Positions 1 to 13,100 are shown, counted from the stretch's first letter. The stretch: 64,000 nucleotides of DNA from Bacillus sp. SB49 (GCF_000469135.2 NZ_CP048117.1:1463501-1527500); one strand, 5' to 3'. Notes: generated by a model from the letters alone, not told the origin. Made by a program: numbers and translations.

Positions 1-1
1 T

Positions 2-766
2 TTACACTTCTGCTGAAAATATGCTTTTTCTATTTTTCATACGATGACTTTCCTCATTCTCTCCGCCATGTATAACTTCCACACGATGGAGTAAACGATC
101 TAAAATCGCTGTCGTAATCCCCTGGTCGCCAATCAAATGCCCCCATTCCTCTGGACTTTTATTTGAGGTCAAAATGATCGAACTTCGTTCGTATAAATGG
201 TTAATTAAATGAAAAAACAGATTTGCCTCTCGTTGATCCATCGCCATATACATCAGGTCATCAATAATCACAAGGTCAGCGTTTCTCATTCGTTTCAGTT
301 GTACCTTTGATTTGTTCAGATACTCTTCCGTCTTTAAGAGCTGCACAAGATCCCCCATTGTAACGAAGTAAACATTGAATCCCCTGGAAACAGCTTCGAT
401 CCCCAGTCCAATGGCAATATACGTTTTCCCTATGCCGGGTGGCCCGAGAATAATTAAGTTATACTGCTGTTCCAGCCAGCTTAACTCTCTGAGTTGAGTT
501 AGTTGGCGGGCAGTCAGAACGTTTTGACCACTCAGTTCAAACTCATCTAACGACTTAACGAAAGGAAAACGTGCCCATTTCATTCTTTTTTCAAGGCTTT
601 TTGCTTCACGCTTTGCTAGTTCATATTGCGTAATCGATTCTAGAAATTCTAAGTAGGTCCATGAGGATTTTTCAGCTTCGCGAAGAAGCTGTGGAAGCTC
701 CTCCGCCGTTTCTGAGAGCCGTAACTGACGAAACTGATCTTGTAATTCTTGTACTGTCTTGTTCAT
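2..766 (-). CDS. istB: IS21 helper ATPase IstB
   Basis: This is the AAA+ ATPase that assists the IstA transposase in target selection and transposition. The 254-residue protein has a Walker A motif GPPGIGKT near residue 109, a Walker B-type segment LVIIDDLMYM near residue 165 and a sensor-like TSN near residue 201, all usual for IstB/DnaC-type ATPases. The length is normal for the family, so the gene appears intact. Its ATG overlaps the istA stop by 4 nt, which implies translational coupling. The stop codon sits at the window edge, inside the inner inverted repeat. Confidence 0.95.
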   Translation of the reverse strand: MNKTVQELQDQFRQLRLSETAEELPQLLREAEKSSWTYLEFLESITQYELAKREAKSLEKRMKWARFPFVKSLDEFELSGQNVLTARQLTQLRELSWLEQQYNLIILGPPGIGKTYIAIGLGIEAVSRGFNVYFVTMGDLVQLLKTEEYLNKSKVQLKRMRNADLVIIDDLMYMAMDQREANLFFHLINHLYERSSIILTSNKSPEEWGHLIGDQGITTAILDRLLHRVEVIHGGENEESHRMKNRKSIFSAEV

Positions 767-2310
767 GATGATCGACCTCCTAAAATGCTGGTATAAGCAT
801 TTAAAGATCGAGTAGAGGCTTTAATATGACAACGTCTTGTTGAATAGGTATTAAAGGGTTTTATCTCTTTTAGCGGGTCATGAGGTAATTTATGAATGTG
901 CTGGGCGATATCACGAAAGTCATTCGCACTAAACAGCTTTTCTCTCATACATTTGGCTAATACTTTTCCGATTACCGTTGGGTACTGTTGGATGACCTGG
1001 TGAATGATCGCAAACTGGTCTCGACGATACCTTGGGTATCTTTGGCTAATCTCGTCAAAGTAAGTAGCTGCCTGTGTTTGATTTTCAAAAAAGGAGACCA
1101 ACCGTTGTTTGAATTCTTCAACCCCTTTGGAGCGATCACGGGTATGATTGCGGTTTTGAATGAGCTTTCCTTTTTCTAAACTGACACAGTGTTCGGCGAT
1201 GATTTCACTTTCTGCTTCCTTTCGAATTACGAGCGTCGCCGGTTCTTGGCCTGTCACTTCAATCAAAACATGATTATCAACGTTTGTTTGATAAGTCCCG
1301 AGAGGGACGGAATATCGATTAGACTTATACCGGATTGTATTGTCCTTGCTTACACTTCTTGATATACTTTGATTATTGGTACTTTCAAATGAAAGTAGGG
1401 AAGAGACCGGCTTTAAGTGTTGCTTTTCGACGAGAAACACTTCGGCTGGTCTTTTTTTTGTTGTCTGATGAACTTGATAATTTCCGGTACGCTTTAGCCA
1501 TTGTAGGGCCCGCTGATTCCAATCCTCTATATCACGGAACACTCGACTGTCTGCGAAATTGCCTTTAATGTACTTCACTACATTCTCAATCATTCCTTTA
1601 GATTCCGGATCAGCTCTCCTACACAAATGAACCGTAAACTTACGTTCATTCACATAACTTTGAAACTCAGCTGTTAAAAGCAGCTGTCCTGCATTTTCAC
1701 TAACCGTAATTAAATGATCCTGATCGTATACAATTTCTTCTGTACACCCTCCGTAGAATTGAAAGGCATTTTCATGGCAGCGAATCGCATCTCTCGTGGT
1801 AAATGGTCTTGACTGCCATTCCATATACTTTTGTCTGGAGTGGGCGAGTACAAACGCAATGAAATACAACTTAATCTCTTTACGGTCAGTTGTCTTCTGT
1901 TTTGTTTCACCCCAGTCTACCTGGAGTTGTTTCCCCATTGGTTGTTCAGGTATTGCCTCATATTGGCGAACCAATTGTTTCTTCTCAATTTGGTAGACTT
2001 CCCTGACTTCTCTAACATATGACCTCACTGTACTTCCACCGACCGCTAGGTCGGGGTATCTCTCTAAAAGCCAATCGTGTATCTGTGCAGCACTCAAGTG
2101 GGGATACTCTTCTAACCAGGCGAGTATCCAATCTTTGTAGCTGTCTAATTTCTTTTTCTTGCCAATCGGTTGTTCCGTATAAGCTTTGGCTTCTTCAAAA
2201 GTCATCTCTAAATATTTATAGACAGTTGGTCTTGAGATCTTAAGCTCCTTAGCAATTTGTGCTATTTTAAACTTCCGTTTATGTAGGTCTTTGATATTTA
2301 AATACAACAC
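763..2310 (-). CDS. istA: IS21 transposase IstA
   Basis: DDE-type transposase. It carries an N-terminal helix-turn-helix (KIAQIAKELKISRPTVYKYL) and an rve-type integrase core whose acidic residues are visible in QVDWGE, VYDQDHL and ESKGMIENVV. I place the start at the GTG at 2310, about 515 codons, because GGAGGAG lies 6 nt upstream of it. An in-frame ATG at 2409 would add 33 residues reaching into the terminal repeats and has no good ribosome binding site. No internal stop or frameshift is visible, so the element may still be active. The start choice is an inference. Confidence 0.93.
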   Translation of the reverse strand: MLYLNIKDLHKRKFKIAQIAKELKISRPTVYKYLEMTFEEAKAYTEQPIGKKKKLDSYKDWILAWLEEYPHLSAAQIHDWLLERYPDLAVGGSTVRSYVREVREVYQIEKKQLVRQYEAIPEQPMGKQLQVDWGETKQKTTDRKEIKLYFIAFVLAHSRQKYMEWQSRPFTTRDAIRCHENAFQFYGGCTEEIVYDQDHLITVSENAGQLLLTAEFQSYVNERKFTVHLCRRADPESKGMIENVVKYIKGNFADSRVFRDIEDWNQRALQWLKRTGNYQVHQTTKKRPAEVFLVEKQHLKPVSSLLSFESTNNQSISRSVSKDNTIRYKSNRYSVPLGTYQTNVDNHVLIEVTGQEPATLVIRKEAESEIIAEHCVSLEKGKLIQNRNHTRDRSKGVEEFKQRLVSFFENQTQAATYFDEISQRYPRYRRDQFAIIHQVIQQYPTVIGKVLAKCMREKLFSANDFRDIAQHIHKLPHDPLKEIKPFNTYSTRRCHIKASTRSLNAYTSILGGRSS

Positions 2311-2385
2311 TAATTTCTCCTCCAAAATCCTAACCTCCAGTAAAATAATGTCACCAACTATTTTACTAAAGTAATAGGCTGATAG

Positions 2386-2399
2386 AGCAAAAGTGTAAA
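2386..2399. repeat. IS21 subterminal inverted repeat (partner at 1-14)
   Basis: AGCAAAAGTGTAAA here is the reverse complement of TTTACACTTCTGCT at 1-14 with one mismatch. IS21-family ends usually carry several short subterminal repeats that bind the transposase. A promoter from one end could also read outward, but this cannot be judged here. Confidence 0.7.
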
Positions 2400-2442
2400 A
2401 TCTTATCAAGCGAAAACTGTCAACTTTATTCTAGCGTTTACA

Positions 2443-3212
2443 GGGGACTCGCATTCAAGAAGAAGGTCGGCGAAGAGGTGGATACATCGAAAATTGAAAA
2501 GACGTTCGTGCTGGAGAAACAGGGAACAGCGGACAAGCTGGGACAGCTCTTGCGGGATACGCCGGCGGTTTATTTGGATATTTCCTCGAAAATCATGGAC
2601 TATGCGCAGTCGCTGCTTCCGTATAAGCTGGACGAGTACTTGTATGTAGCCTTGACGGATCACTTGAGTTTCGCAATCAGCCGGCATGAGCAGGGGATCG
2701 AATTGAAGAATCAGCTGTTATGGGAGATCAGGAAGTACTACAAGCAGGAGTTCCAGGTCGCATTGAGAGCGCTTGACATCATCAAAGAGGAGACCGGCAT
2801 CACACTTGGGGAGGATGAAGCAGCGTCGATTGCCCTCCACCTCGTAAACAGTCAGCTTTCCAGTGACAACATGGCTTCTGCCGTGCAGGTGACGGAAATG
2901 GTCAACAATATTTTGAACATCGTGAAGTATCATTTCAAAATGGAACTCGACGAAGACTCTGTCAATTATGAACGGTTCCTGACCCATCTGCGTTTCTTTG
3001 CGGTCAGGTTCGTCCGAAAAGAGAAGCTGGAGGATTCGGTCGATGACTTTCTTTTCGATCAAATCAGACAGAAATATGAGGACGCCTTTGAAGCTACCCG
3101 AAAAGTTGCGCTGTATTTGGAGCGCAATTATGAGTGGCTGATCTCGAGGGATGAGCAGGTGTATTTGACCGTCCATATCCACAGGGTCAGTCAAAGGCAG
3201 CAGATTTCTTAA
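2443..3212 (+). pseudogene. licT: licT/bglG-family antiterminator, 5' end removed by IS21
   Basis: Reading from 2445, the frame begins G-L-A-F-K-K-K-V-G-E-E-V-D. This matches the middle of the CAT RNA-binding domain of LicT/BglG proteins, where it normally follows an R in 'GRGLAF'. Two complete PRD domains follow, with conserved segments ALTDHLSFAI and IALHLVNSQL in the first and TVHIHR near the end of the second. About the first 26 residues, half of the RNA-binding domain, lie on the far side of the IS. A GTG at 2478 could start a PRD-only protein, but it would lack RNA binding and has no clear ribosome binding site. The intact gene should have controlled the adjacent beta-glucoside operon. 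Confidence 0.9.
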
Positions 3213-3233
3213 AAAAAGATTTAATTTTCTGAA

Positions 3234-3247
3234 TGTAAGCGTTGACA
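3234..3247. promoter_or_regulatory. cre site (CcpA) overlapping the -35 of the bgl promoter
   Basis: TGTAAGCGTTGACA matches the cre consensus TGWAARCGYTWNCW at all but one position. It covers the -35 hexamer of the following promoter, the usual geometry for repression in the presence of glucose. Confidence 0.7.
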
Positions 3248-3270
3248 TAAACTCGCGCTCATGCTATCTT
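3242..3270 (+). promoter_or_regulatory. SigA promoter of the beta-glucoside operon
   Basis: TTGACA (3242-3247), a 17-bp spacer and TATCTT (3265-3270). Transcription would start near 3277, just before the RAT sequence and terminator, and after the licT stop at 3212. Confidence 0.75.
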
Positions 3271-3278
3271 TTATTTAA

Positions 3279-5321
<2,043 letters not shown>

Positions 5322-5376
5322 AGGAGGCGGGAGAGAGGAGGGCGATGTCCCTTTTCTCTCAACAAACCAAATGTAA

Positions 5377-6888
<1,512 letters not shown>

Positions 6889-6892
6889 GAGG

Positions 6893-6923
6893 AAGGACAC
6901 ATCCAACCGGGTGTGTCCTTTTC
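6893..6923 (+). terminator. Terminator of the beta-glucoside operon
   Basis: AAGGACACA and TGTGTCCTT form a 9-bp stem followed by TTTT, 4 nt after the bglH stop. Confidence 0.85.
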
Positions 6924-6956
6924 ACACTCGGTTAAGGTTTTTATCCTTATAATTGC

Positions 6957-6986
6957 TTGTGGAGAACATTTCCAATCTGGTACACT
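6957..6986 (+). promoter_or_regulatory. Possible promoter of the 51-residue membrane protein gene
   Basis: TTGTGG (6957-6962), an 18-bp spacer and TACACT (6981-6986), about 40 nt before the ATG at 7024. The -35 is only a partial match. Confidence 0.4.
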
Positions 6987-7023
6987 TTAAGCAACCGCAT
7001 CATTTGTGTCCGGAGGTGAGCCG

Positions 7024-7179
7024 ATGTTGATGAAGCTTTGTTTTATGCTTTCCGCTTTATCCATCCCGTTGTCGATGACGGTGGATCAGGCAGGGTGGGG
7101 ATTGATTGTTTCCTTGTTTTTCCTTTTGACCGCAGCCTTTTTCAGTAAACCGAGGTTTGCGGATCATCCAAATGTATAG
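7024..7179 (+). CDS. Small membrane protein, 51 residues
   Basis: A short ORF starting MLMKLCFMLSALSIP. It begins 6 nt after a strong GGAGGTGA site, which makes real translation likely. Two hydrophobic stretches (residues 1-18 and about 25-40) separated by a short polar DQAG segment suggest a two-pass membrane protein with a basic, soluble tail. I do not recognise the family. It stands alone between the bgl terminator and the hairpin at 7193, so it appears to be a one-gene transcript. Confidence 0.6.
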   Translation: MLMKLCFMLSALSIPLSMTVDQAGWGLIVSLFFLLTAAFFSKPRFADHPNV

Positions 7180-7192
7180 TGGATTCACAGCA

Positions 7193-7225
7193 AAACGCCT
7201 GTCAGGTCATTCCTGACAGGCGTTT
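7193..7225. terminator. Hairpin/terminator, copy 1 of a repeated pair
   Basis: AAACGCCTGTCAGG and CCTGACAGGCGTTT form a perfect 14-bp stem with a 5-nt loop. Bases 7193-7206 recur at 7491-7504. It is placed to end transcription of the small gene at 7024. Confidence 0.75.
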
Positions 7226-7264
7226 AACTTGATGAAGAAACACTTTTCATAAGGAGTGAGCGGG

Positions 7265-7380
7265 CTCCGTGGAATCGAGCGCTTTCCGTGGGGTGGCCGG
7301 TGAGCCTTCTCATCGCTTTGCTCTTCCGGGGTCTCACCTGTGCCACTATTCCCACAGGAGTCTGCTCGATTCCCCTCCGC
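7265..7380. repeat. Palindromic non-coding element between two copies of the same terminator
   Basis: The outer arms GGAATCGAGC (7271-7280) and GCTCGATTCC (7364-7373) are exact inverted repeats. Inside them, CCGTGGGGTGGC and GTGCCAC...CCCAC, and GGTGAG and CTCACC, can pair further, giving a long structured stem. From memory, similar 'ctttccg-ggg...cccacaggag' sequences are scattered through Bacillaceae genomes and are often miscalled as genes. I treat this as a dispersed structural repeat. A function is not known to me. Confidence 0.55.
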
Positions 7381-7489
7381 CCTTTGTCCAAATGTCTTTC
7401 TTTTGTTTTCTTCCAATCGTCTATAGTTTTTAATGGTTGATCGGAATGTTTATGCTTTCCGTCCATAGCGAAGGGTTTCTCGACACCCT

Positions 7490-7524
7490 GAAACGCCTGT
7501 CAGGTCATCCTTGACAGGCGTTTC
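7490..7524. terminator. Hairpin/terminator, copy 2, end of the CstB-like gene
   Basis: AAACGCCTGTCA (7491-7502) pairs with TGACAGGCGTTT (7512-7523). It lies 8 nt beyond the stop of the minus-strand gene at 7532. The sequence is nearly the same as the hairpin at 7193-7225. Confidence 0.75.
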
Positions 7525-7531
7525 CTTTTGA

Positions 7532-8923
7532 TCAAGTGACTGGCAGGTTCTCCTTCTTCCATTGGTGGAAGCCGCCTGTAACGTTAATGACTTCATACCC
7601 TTTGTTCAAGAGGATGCTTGCTGCAACAGCGGATCGTTTTCCCGAGGCGCAGTGGACGGCCACTTTATTTCCGGGAAGGTGCAGTTCTGTTTCCGGCAGC
7701 TGCGGAAGAGGAACGTGCTCGGCGCCTGGAATATGGCTTTCGTTCCATTCATGGTCGTAGCGGACGTCCAGAACCGGGATATCTCTTTTTGCCACTTCCT
7801 TCGGTAATTCGTTCGTATAGGAGCGGGGTGCTTCGGTTTTAGAAAGGGCAGACAGGGAAAACAGCCCTTTCAGGCGGTCCATCCCCATACTTGAAAGAAC
7901 GCTCCGGATTTCCTGGAATTGGGGAGGGTCGGAGATGATGTAGATGTCTTTCTCATAATCGGCAAGTCTTCCCATCCATTCGGCGAAAACGTCCGGGAAC
8001 GGCAGGTTGATCGTGCCGGGAAGGTGTCGGTTGGCATAATCGAAGGCGTTCCGTGTGTCGATGACCATCGCATTCCTGGACGCAGCGAGCCTTGCCATGT
8101 CTTCCGCTTTTCTTTCCATTTCTACGCCGGGGTTCACGTCGGACAGAGGTGTCATGCCGGTCGGGTTGACTTGTTTCATTCTCGTAAAGTAGGCGGGCGG
8201 TTCCGTCTGCCCCTCAAGGAGGAAGGAGAGGAATGCTTCTTCCTCTTCGAATTGGAAGGCAGGATTGTATAACTTCTCATATCCGACGGTGCTTGTCGGC
8301 ACAGCTCCGAGCGACTTCCCGCAGGCGCTCCCTGCTCCGTGGCCCGGCCATATTTGAATATAGTCTTCATAGTTCTTGAAAGCTTCGAGGGACCGGAACA
8401 TCTGCCTCGCTCCATTTTCCGTCGAGTTCTTGACACCGGCCGACTTCTCAAGTAAGTCCGGTCTGCCGACATCACCCACGAATACGAAGTCGCCTGTGAA
8501 TACACCGATCGGCTTGTCCGCTGCGGCACCGTCGGTCAATTCAAAAGCCATGTGCTCCGGCGTATGACCCGGTGTATGGATTGCTTTTATCTGTACATTC
8601 CCGAGAGCGATGGTTTCCCCATCTTTTAATCCGTGCGTTGGTAACGAGGAAGGAAGCTCGTAGCCGCCGTTATCGGCTCCTTCCGTGGAGTGATAGATGG
8701 TCGCTCCTGTCCTTCGTGCAAGTTCCGTCACTCCGGAAACGAAGTCGGCATGGATATGGGTTTCAAACGCCTTCGTCAGGGTGTAGCCCTCCCGGCGTGC
8801 CGTCTCCAAATATACGTTAATGTTTCTGGATGGATCAATGATGGCAGCTTCCCCGGAAGCCTGGCAGCCGACCATATAAGAAGCCTGGGCCAGATGGCGA
8901 TCATAGAAATACTTCAAATACAT
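7532..8923 (-). CDS. CstB-like metallo-beta-lactamase/rhodanese persulfide dioxygenase
   Basis: Probably a cytoplasmic enzyme that oxidises low-molecular-weight persulfides to thiosulfate or sulfite. Residues 1-245 form an MBL domain with THIHADF, HTPGHTPEH, TGDFVFVGDVGRPDLL and WPGHGAGSACGKSLGAVP, the last being typical of the ETHE1/CstB group. A middle rhodanese fold (about 270-350) has no catalytic Cys. The C-terminal rhodanese (about 375-463) has it in VHCASGKRS. At 463 residues it is close to the three-domain CstB size. AGGAGG lies 7 nt before the ATG. Its promoter contains the CsoR/CstR-type operator, so induction by reactive sulfur is inferred. No CstR gene is in the window. Confidence 0.85.
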   Translation of the reverse strand: MYLKYFYDRHLAQASYMVGCQASGEAAIIDPSRNINVYLETARREGYTLTKAFETHIHADFVSGVTELARRTGATIYHSTEGADNGGYELPSSLPTHGLKDGETIALGNVQIKAIHTPGHTPEHMAFELTDGAAADKPIGVFTGDFVFVGDVGRPDLLEKSAGVKNSTENGARQMFRSLEAFKNYEDYIQIWPGHGAGSACGKSLGAVPTSTVGYEKLYNPAFQFEEEEAFLSFLLEGQTEPPAYFTRMKQVNPTGMTPLSDVNPGVEMERKAEDMARLAASRNAMVIDTRNAFDYANRHLPGTINLPFPDVFAEWMGRLADYEKDIYIISDPPQFQEIRSVLSSMGMDRLKGLFSLSALSKTEAPRSYTNELPKEVAKRDIPVLDVRYDHEWNESHIPGAEHVPLPQLPETELHLPGNKVAVHCASGKRSAVAASILLNKGYEVINVTGGFHQWKKENLPVT

Positions 8924-8955
8924 ACATAGTCCTCCTAACGAATTGGAAATTTATA

Positions 8956-8988
8956 GGTATACTCATACTATATACCCGTTTAGGTATA
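8956..8988. promoter_or_regulatory. CsoR/CstR-type operator
   Basis: TATACC (8971-8976), six bases, then GGTATA (8983-8988) form a perfect inverted repeat. A further GGTATA half-site lies at 8956-8961. CsoR-family repressors, including the persulfide sensor CstR, bind TATACC...GGTATA-like sites. The repeat fills the promoter spacer of the CstB-like gene and may also affect the divergent peroxiredoxin. Confidence 0.6.
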
Positions 8989-8995
8989 AAGTGAA
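8967..8995 (-). promoter_or_regulatory. Promoter of the CstB-like gene
   Basis: On the minus strand TTCACT (8995-8990), a 17-bp spacer and TATAGT (8972-8967). The operator repeat lies almost exactly inside the spacer, an arrangement suited to repression. Confidence 0.6.
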
Positions 8996-9061
8996 TCGGT
9001 TATTTACAAAATGTATCCGTTATCAAACGGACGGAACTATCTTACTGGAGGAGGAATAGAA

Positions 9062-9724
9062 ATGGAACGAGAACAATTGGAGCAGGAAGAAACGTATCAC
9101 CTGCCGAGGATCGGGGAGAAAGCACCAGACTTCAAGGCGCAGACGACACACGGGGAGCTGTCCTTAGGCGACTTCGCCGGAAAATGGTTGATCCTGTTTT
9201 CCCATCCATCTGACTTTACCCCGGTGTGTACGACAGAATTCGTCGCGTTCCAATCGATTTATGGTTCTTTAAGGGACAAGGGTGTAGAGCTTCTAGGGCT
9301 GAGCGTCGACAGTGTTTCCTCCCACATCGCATGGATTCAGAATATAGAAAAGAACTTCGACACGACGATCGAATTTCCCGTCATTGCGGATCTTGATCAG
9401 TCGGTGGCACAGAAATTCGGAATGATCATGCCGGAAAGTGATGGAACCGAAACCTCCCGGGCGGTTTTTGTCATCGATGATCAGCAGATCGTCCGCTCTG
9501 TCATCTATTATCCGCTGACGACGGGGAGGAATATGCAGGAAATCGTCCGGCTCGTCGAAGCGCTGAAGGTCACGGATGAACACGGCGTGTCGACACCGGC
9601 GGACTGGCAGCAGGGGGATCAGGTCATCGCTTCTCCCCCGAAGACGACGAAGGCGGCGAAAGAACGCTTGAACGATCCGGATTATGATTGCGTGGACTGG
9701 TATTTCTGTAAACAAGATCTTTGA
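9062..9724 (+). CDS. Peroxiredoxin, Prx6/archaeal type
   Basis: Thiol peroxidase that reduces hydrogen peroxide and organic peroxides. The peroxidatic Cys56 sits in PSDFTPVCTTEF. Two further cysteines near the C-terminus (C210 and C216 in DCVDWYFCK) have the spacing seen in hexadecameric archaeal Prx6-like enzymes, where they resolve the oxidised Cys. The 220-residue length fits. The start at 9062 follows GGAGGAGG by 6 nt. The longer frame from 9011 would begin within the promoter region. It is divergent from a sulfur-oxidising enzyme, so a joint redox or sulfur-stress role is inferred. Confidence 0.88.
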   Translation: MEREQLEQEETYHLPRIGEKAPDFKAQTTHGELSLGDFAGKWLILFSHPSDFTPVCTTEFVAFQSIYGSLRDKGVELLGLSVDSVSSHIAWIQNIEKNFDTTIEFPVIADLDQSVAQKFGMIMPESDGTETSRAVFVIDDQQIVRSVIYYPLTTGRNMQEIVRLVEALKVTDEHGVSTPADWQQGDQVIASPPKTTKAAKERLNDPDYDCVDWYFCKQDL

Positions 9725-9730
9725 GGAAGG

Positions 9731-9757
9731 AGGCTGCTTTGGATAAGCAGCCTTTTT
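9731..9757 (+). terminator. Terminator of the peroxiredoxin gene
   Basis: AGGCTGCTT/AAGCAGCCT 9-bp stem followed by TTTTT. Confidence 0.9.
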
Positions 9758-9929
9758 CATTTGGAGATTTTATTATACGGGGGGAGCGGAATATCTTGTC
9801 CGGCTGCATCCGATCTGATTTGCGACTCGGCGTTTATGGGTCGATAAAAATCCTTTTTTCAGCAGAATGAAGGTCTTGGAAGGAGGTACATCCGTTCATA
9901 AAAGAAGGTTGTCCTCGCTCAAAGAAGAA

Positions 9930-9958
9930 CGACAGCTGAAGAGAGCTGTCGGTTTTAT
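9930..9958 (+). terminator. Hairpin with short T tract upstream of the 10008 gene
   Basis: CGACAGCT and AGCTGTCG form an 8-bp stem followed by GTTTTATT, 50 nt before the ATG at 10008. It could be a weak terminator or an attenuator. The rest of 9758-10007 shows nothing convincing. Confidence 0.45.
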
Positions 9959-10007
9959 TGCTTCCTGGATGGCTGTTTGTAATAATTGGAAGAGGAGGGG
10001 GGAGCGT

Positions 10008-10313
10008 ATGAAAACGACTTCGGTATTTCTGGAAATGATCCGGCTGTTGATTCTGCTTTTCCTTATCGCCGGAATAGGGTTTACCGCGGTGAACGGAGTC
10101 TTCCGAAGCTTCGGGATCGACGTGGCAGAGACGCCGGGAGGCACAGCCTTATCCTTGTCGATGCTGATCCTGTACTTCGTCTTGTACCGGAACAAACTCC
10201 AGTTCACCGGTTATTATCAGGGGAAGGGACGGATGAAGTTGAAGCGGCCGATTACCTTGTTACTCGTGAGTACTTCCATTTTCCTGATTGTCCTTGCACC
10301 TTTTCTCCACTGA
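10008..10313 (+). CDS. Small integral membrane protein, 101 residues
   Basis: Three hydrophobic segments (about residues 8-28, 46-60 and 82-100) separated by short charged loops indicate an inner-membrane protein. The ATG at 10008 is preceded by a very strong AGGAGGGGGGAG stretch. A longer frame starting at 9867 runs through the hairpin at 9930 and has a sequence unlike a protein, so I reject it. I do not recognise the family. The stop codon lies inside the following terminator. The gene is probably transcribed alone. Confidence 0.65.
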   Translation: MKTTSVFLEMIRLLILLFLIAGIGFTAVNGVFRSFGIDVAETPGGTALSLSMLILYFVLYRNKLQFTGYYQGKGRMKLKRPITLLLVSTSIFLIVLAPFLH

Positions 10314-10328
10314 GAAGGTGCTTTTTTT
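10296..10328 (+). terminator. Terminator of the 10008 gene
   Basis: GCACCTT...AAGGTGC stem, overlapping the end of the gene, followed by seven T residues. Confidence 0.85.
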
Positions 10329-10393
10329 TATTGCTTATTTATTGGAAAAAAGATACAATGGCGTAATATTTATCTTTAAAGGGGGAAACGCGG

Positions 10394-11212
10394 ATGCGGC
10401 AGGAAGAAGCAGTGCAGGATATCACAGCAAGTCTGAAAAAAGATCCGGCTGTCCGGAGCATTTTTCTGAAAGGATCGATGGGGCGGAACGATCACGATGC
10501 CTACTCGGATATTGATTTGTACTGCATGGTCGAAGAAAAGGAGGAACAAGCGTTTTTGAAAAGGCGGATCGACCATTTGAAGGCGTATAAGGAACTGATT
10601 TTCACAGACGACATCTTCATCATCGCCCCGCAGATCATAGGTGTCTATGAGGATCATTTACATATCGACCTGTTTACCGTCACAGAAGCGACGTTTCAGA
10701 ATAAGGATTACTTCACGGTCTTATACGACCCGGATGGTATCATGGATCCATTTGGAACGGAAGGGAAGTTGACGCTTACCAAAACCGCTTTAACGGAACA
10801 TATGCTGGATGTGTCCTGGTTCTTATTCCAATATTGGAAAGCAGCCGCGCGAGGCAGTGCCGTATGGGCGGTGGAAATGCTCCGGCACGTCATGAGGTAC
10901 CTTGCGAACGTGCTGCTTTATAAATATGAACCGGATCGTTCCGTGCTAGGATTGAAGGCATTACCGAAATATCTGCCTGAGGATAAGCGTTTCCGCATCG
11001 AAGCCATTTATGAATGGATGACACCATCCCTTCACCGAAAAGCGGCGCGGGAGATTTTGCTGCTTCTAAAGGAAGAAGGCGATTGGATCCGTCACGTATT
11101 TTCGGAAGAGGAGAAAGCGGTCGTATTCATGGAGAGCGTGGTAGTGCTGTTATCGGAAGAACCCGGGATAGAAAGGGACGGGGAGCTTCCCATTATACGC
11201 GGGAATAGATGA
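10394..11212 (+). CDS. Nucleotidyltransferase-fold protein
   Basis: The polymerase-beta nucleotidyltransferase signature is present near residues 25-41: FLKGSMGRNDHDAYSDIDLY, with the metal-binding Asp pair in SDIDL and a third acidic residue likely in LHIDLF. The 272-residue protein has a helical C-terminal half. Proteins of this shape include aminoglycoside nucleotidyltransferases, but many have no known substrate, and the sequence does not let me choose one. Its own GGGGG ribosome site and the preceding terminator indicate a separate unit. It is one of three such proteins within 21 kb. Confidence 0.7.
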   Translation: MRQEEAVQDITASLKKDPAVRSIFLKGSMGRNDHDAYSDIDLYCMVEEKEEQAFLKRRIDHLKAYKELIFTDDIFIIAPQIIGVYEDHLHIDLFTVTEATFQNKDYFTVLYDPDGIMDPFGTEGKLTLTKTALTEHMLDVSWFLFQYWKAAARGSAVWAVEMLRHVMRYLANVLLYKYEPDRSVLGLKALPKYLPEDKRFRIEAIYEWMTPSLHRKAAREILLLLKEEGDWIRHVFSEEEKAVVFMESVVVLLSEEPGIERDGELPIIRGNR

Positions 11213-11388
11213 AGACCGAATCGGACGGAATAAGCGCACCGTCTGCCCATGGTATTGTAATGAAAGCTTTCGAATCGAACCTGTCTCCTGTCTGTTGAAA
11301 ACAGACACGCCATCTCCCGCTCTTCCTTTTCTCACTGCATAAAAAAAGCAGCAAGGTGTGAGAATAACAGGGAAAAGGCGGTGAAGAC

Positions 11389-13045
<1,657 letters not shown>

Positions 13046-13051
13046 TGTAGG

Positions 13052-13084
13052 AAAAAAGACCGTCTGATTCAGGTGGTCTTTTTT
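13052..13084 (+). terminator. Terminator of glcU-gdh
   Basis: AAAAAAGACC pairs with GGTCTTTTTT around a 13-nt loop, directly after gdh. Confidence 0.88.
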
Positions 13085-13100
13085 GTTTTACAAAAATAGG

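Larger units (their letters stand above)
1..2442 (-). mobile_element. IS21-family insertion sequence, truncated by the window start
   Basis: The element contains istA and istB overlapping by 4 nt on the minus strand. The istA-side end is placed at the CA at 2441-2442, because IS21-family ends read 5'-TG...CA-3' and the licT reading frame resumes just after it. A 14-bp subterminal repeat at 2386-2399 is matched, inverted and with one mismatch, by 1-14. The distal end and the target duplication lie before the window. The element looks AT-richer than the genes next to it, which fits recent arrival. Confidence 0.88.

Noticed and set aside
7207-7466. Two minus-strand frames over the palindromic element
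   Set aside because: They lie within the structured repeat between terminators, have low-complexity products and no start signals. Such repeats are known to give false ORFs.
11336-11366. SigG-like promoter before glcU-gdh
   Set aside because: TGCATA and GAGAATA with an 18-bp spacer match only in part, so I do not list it as a feature.
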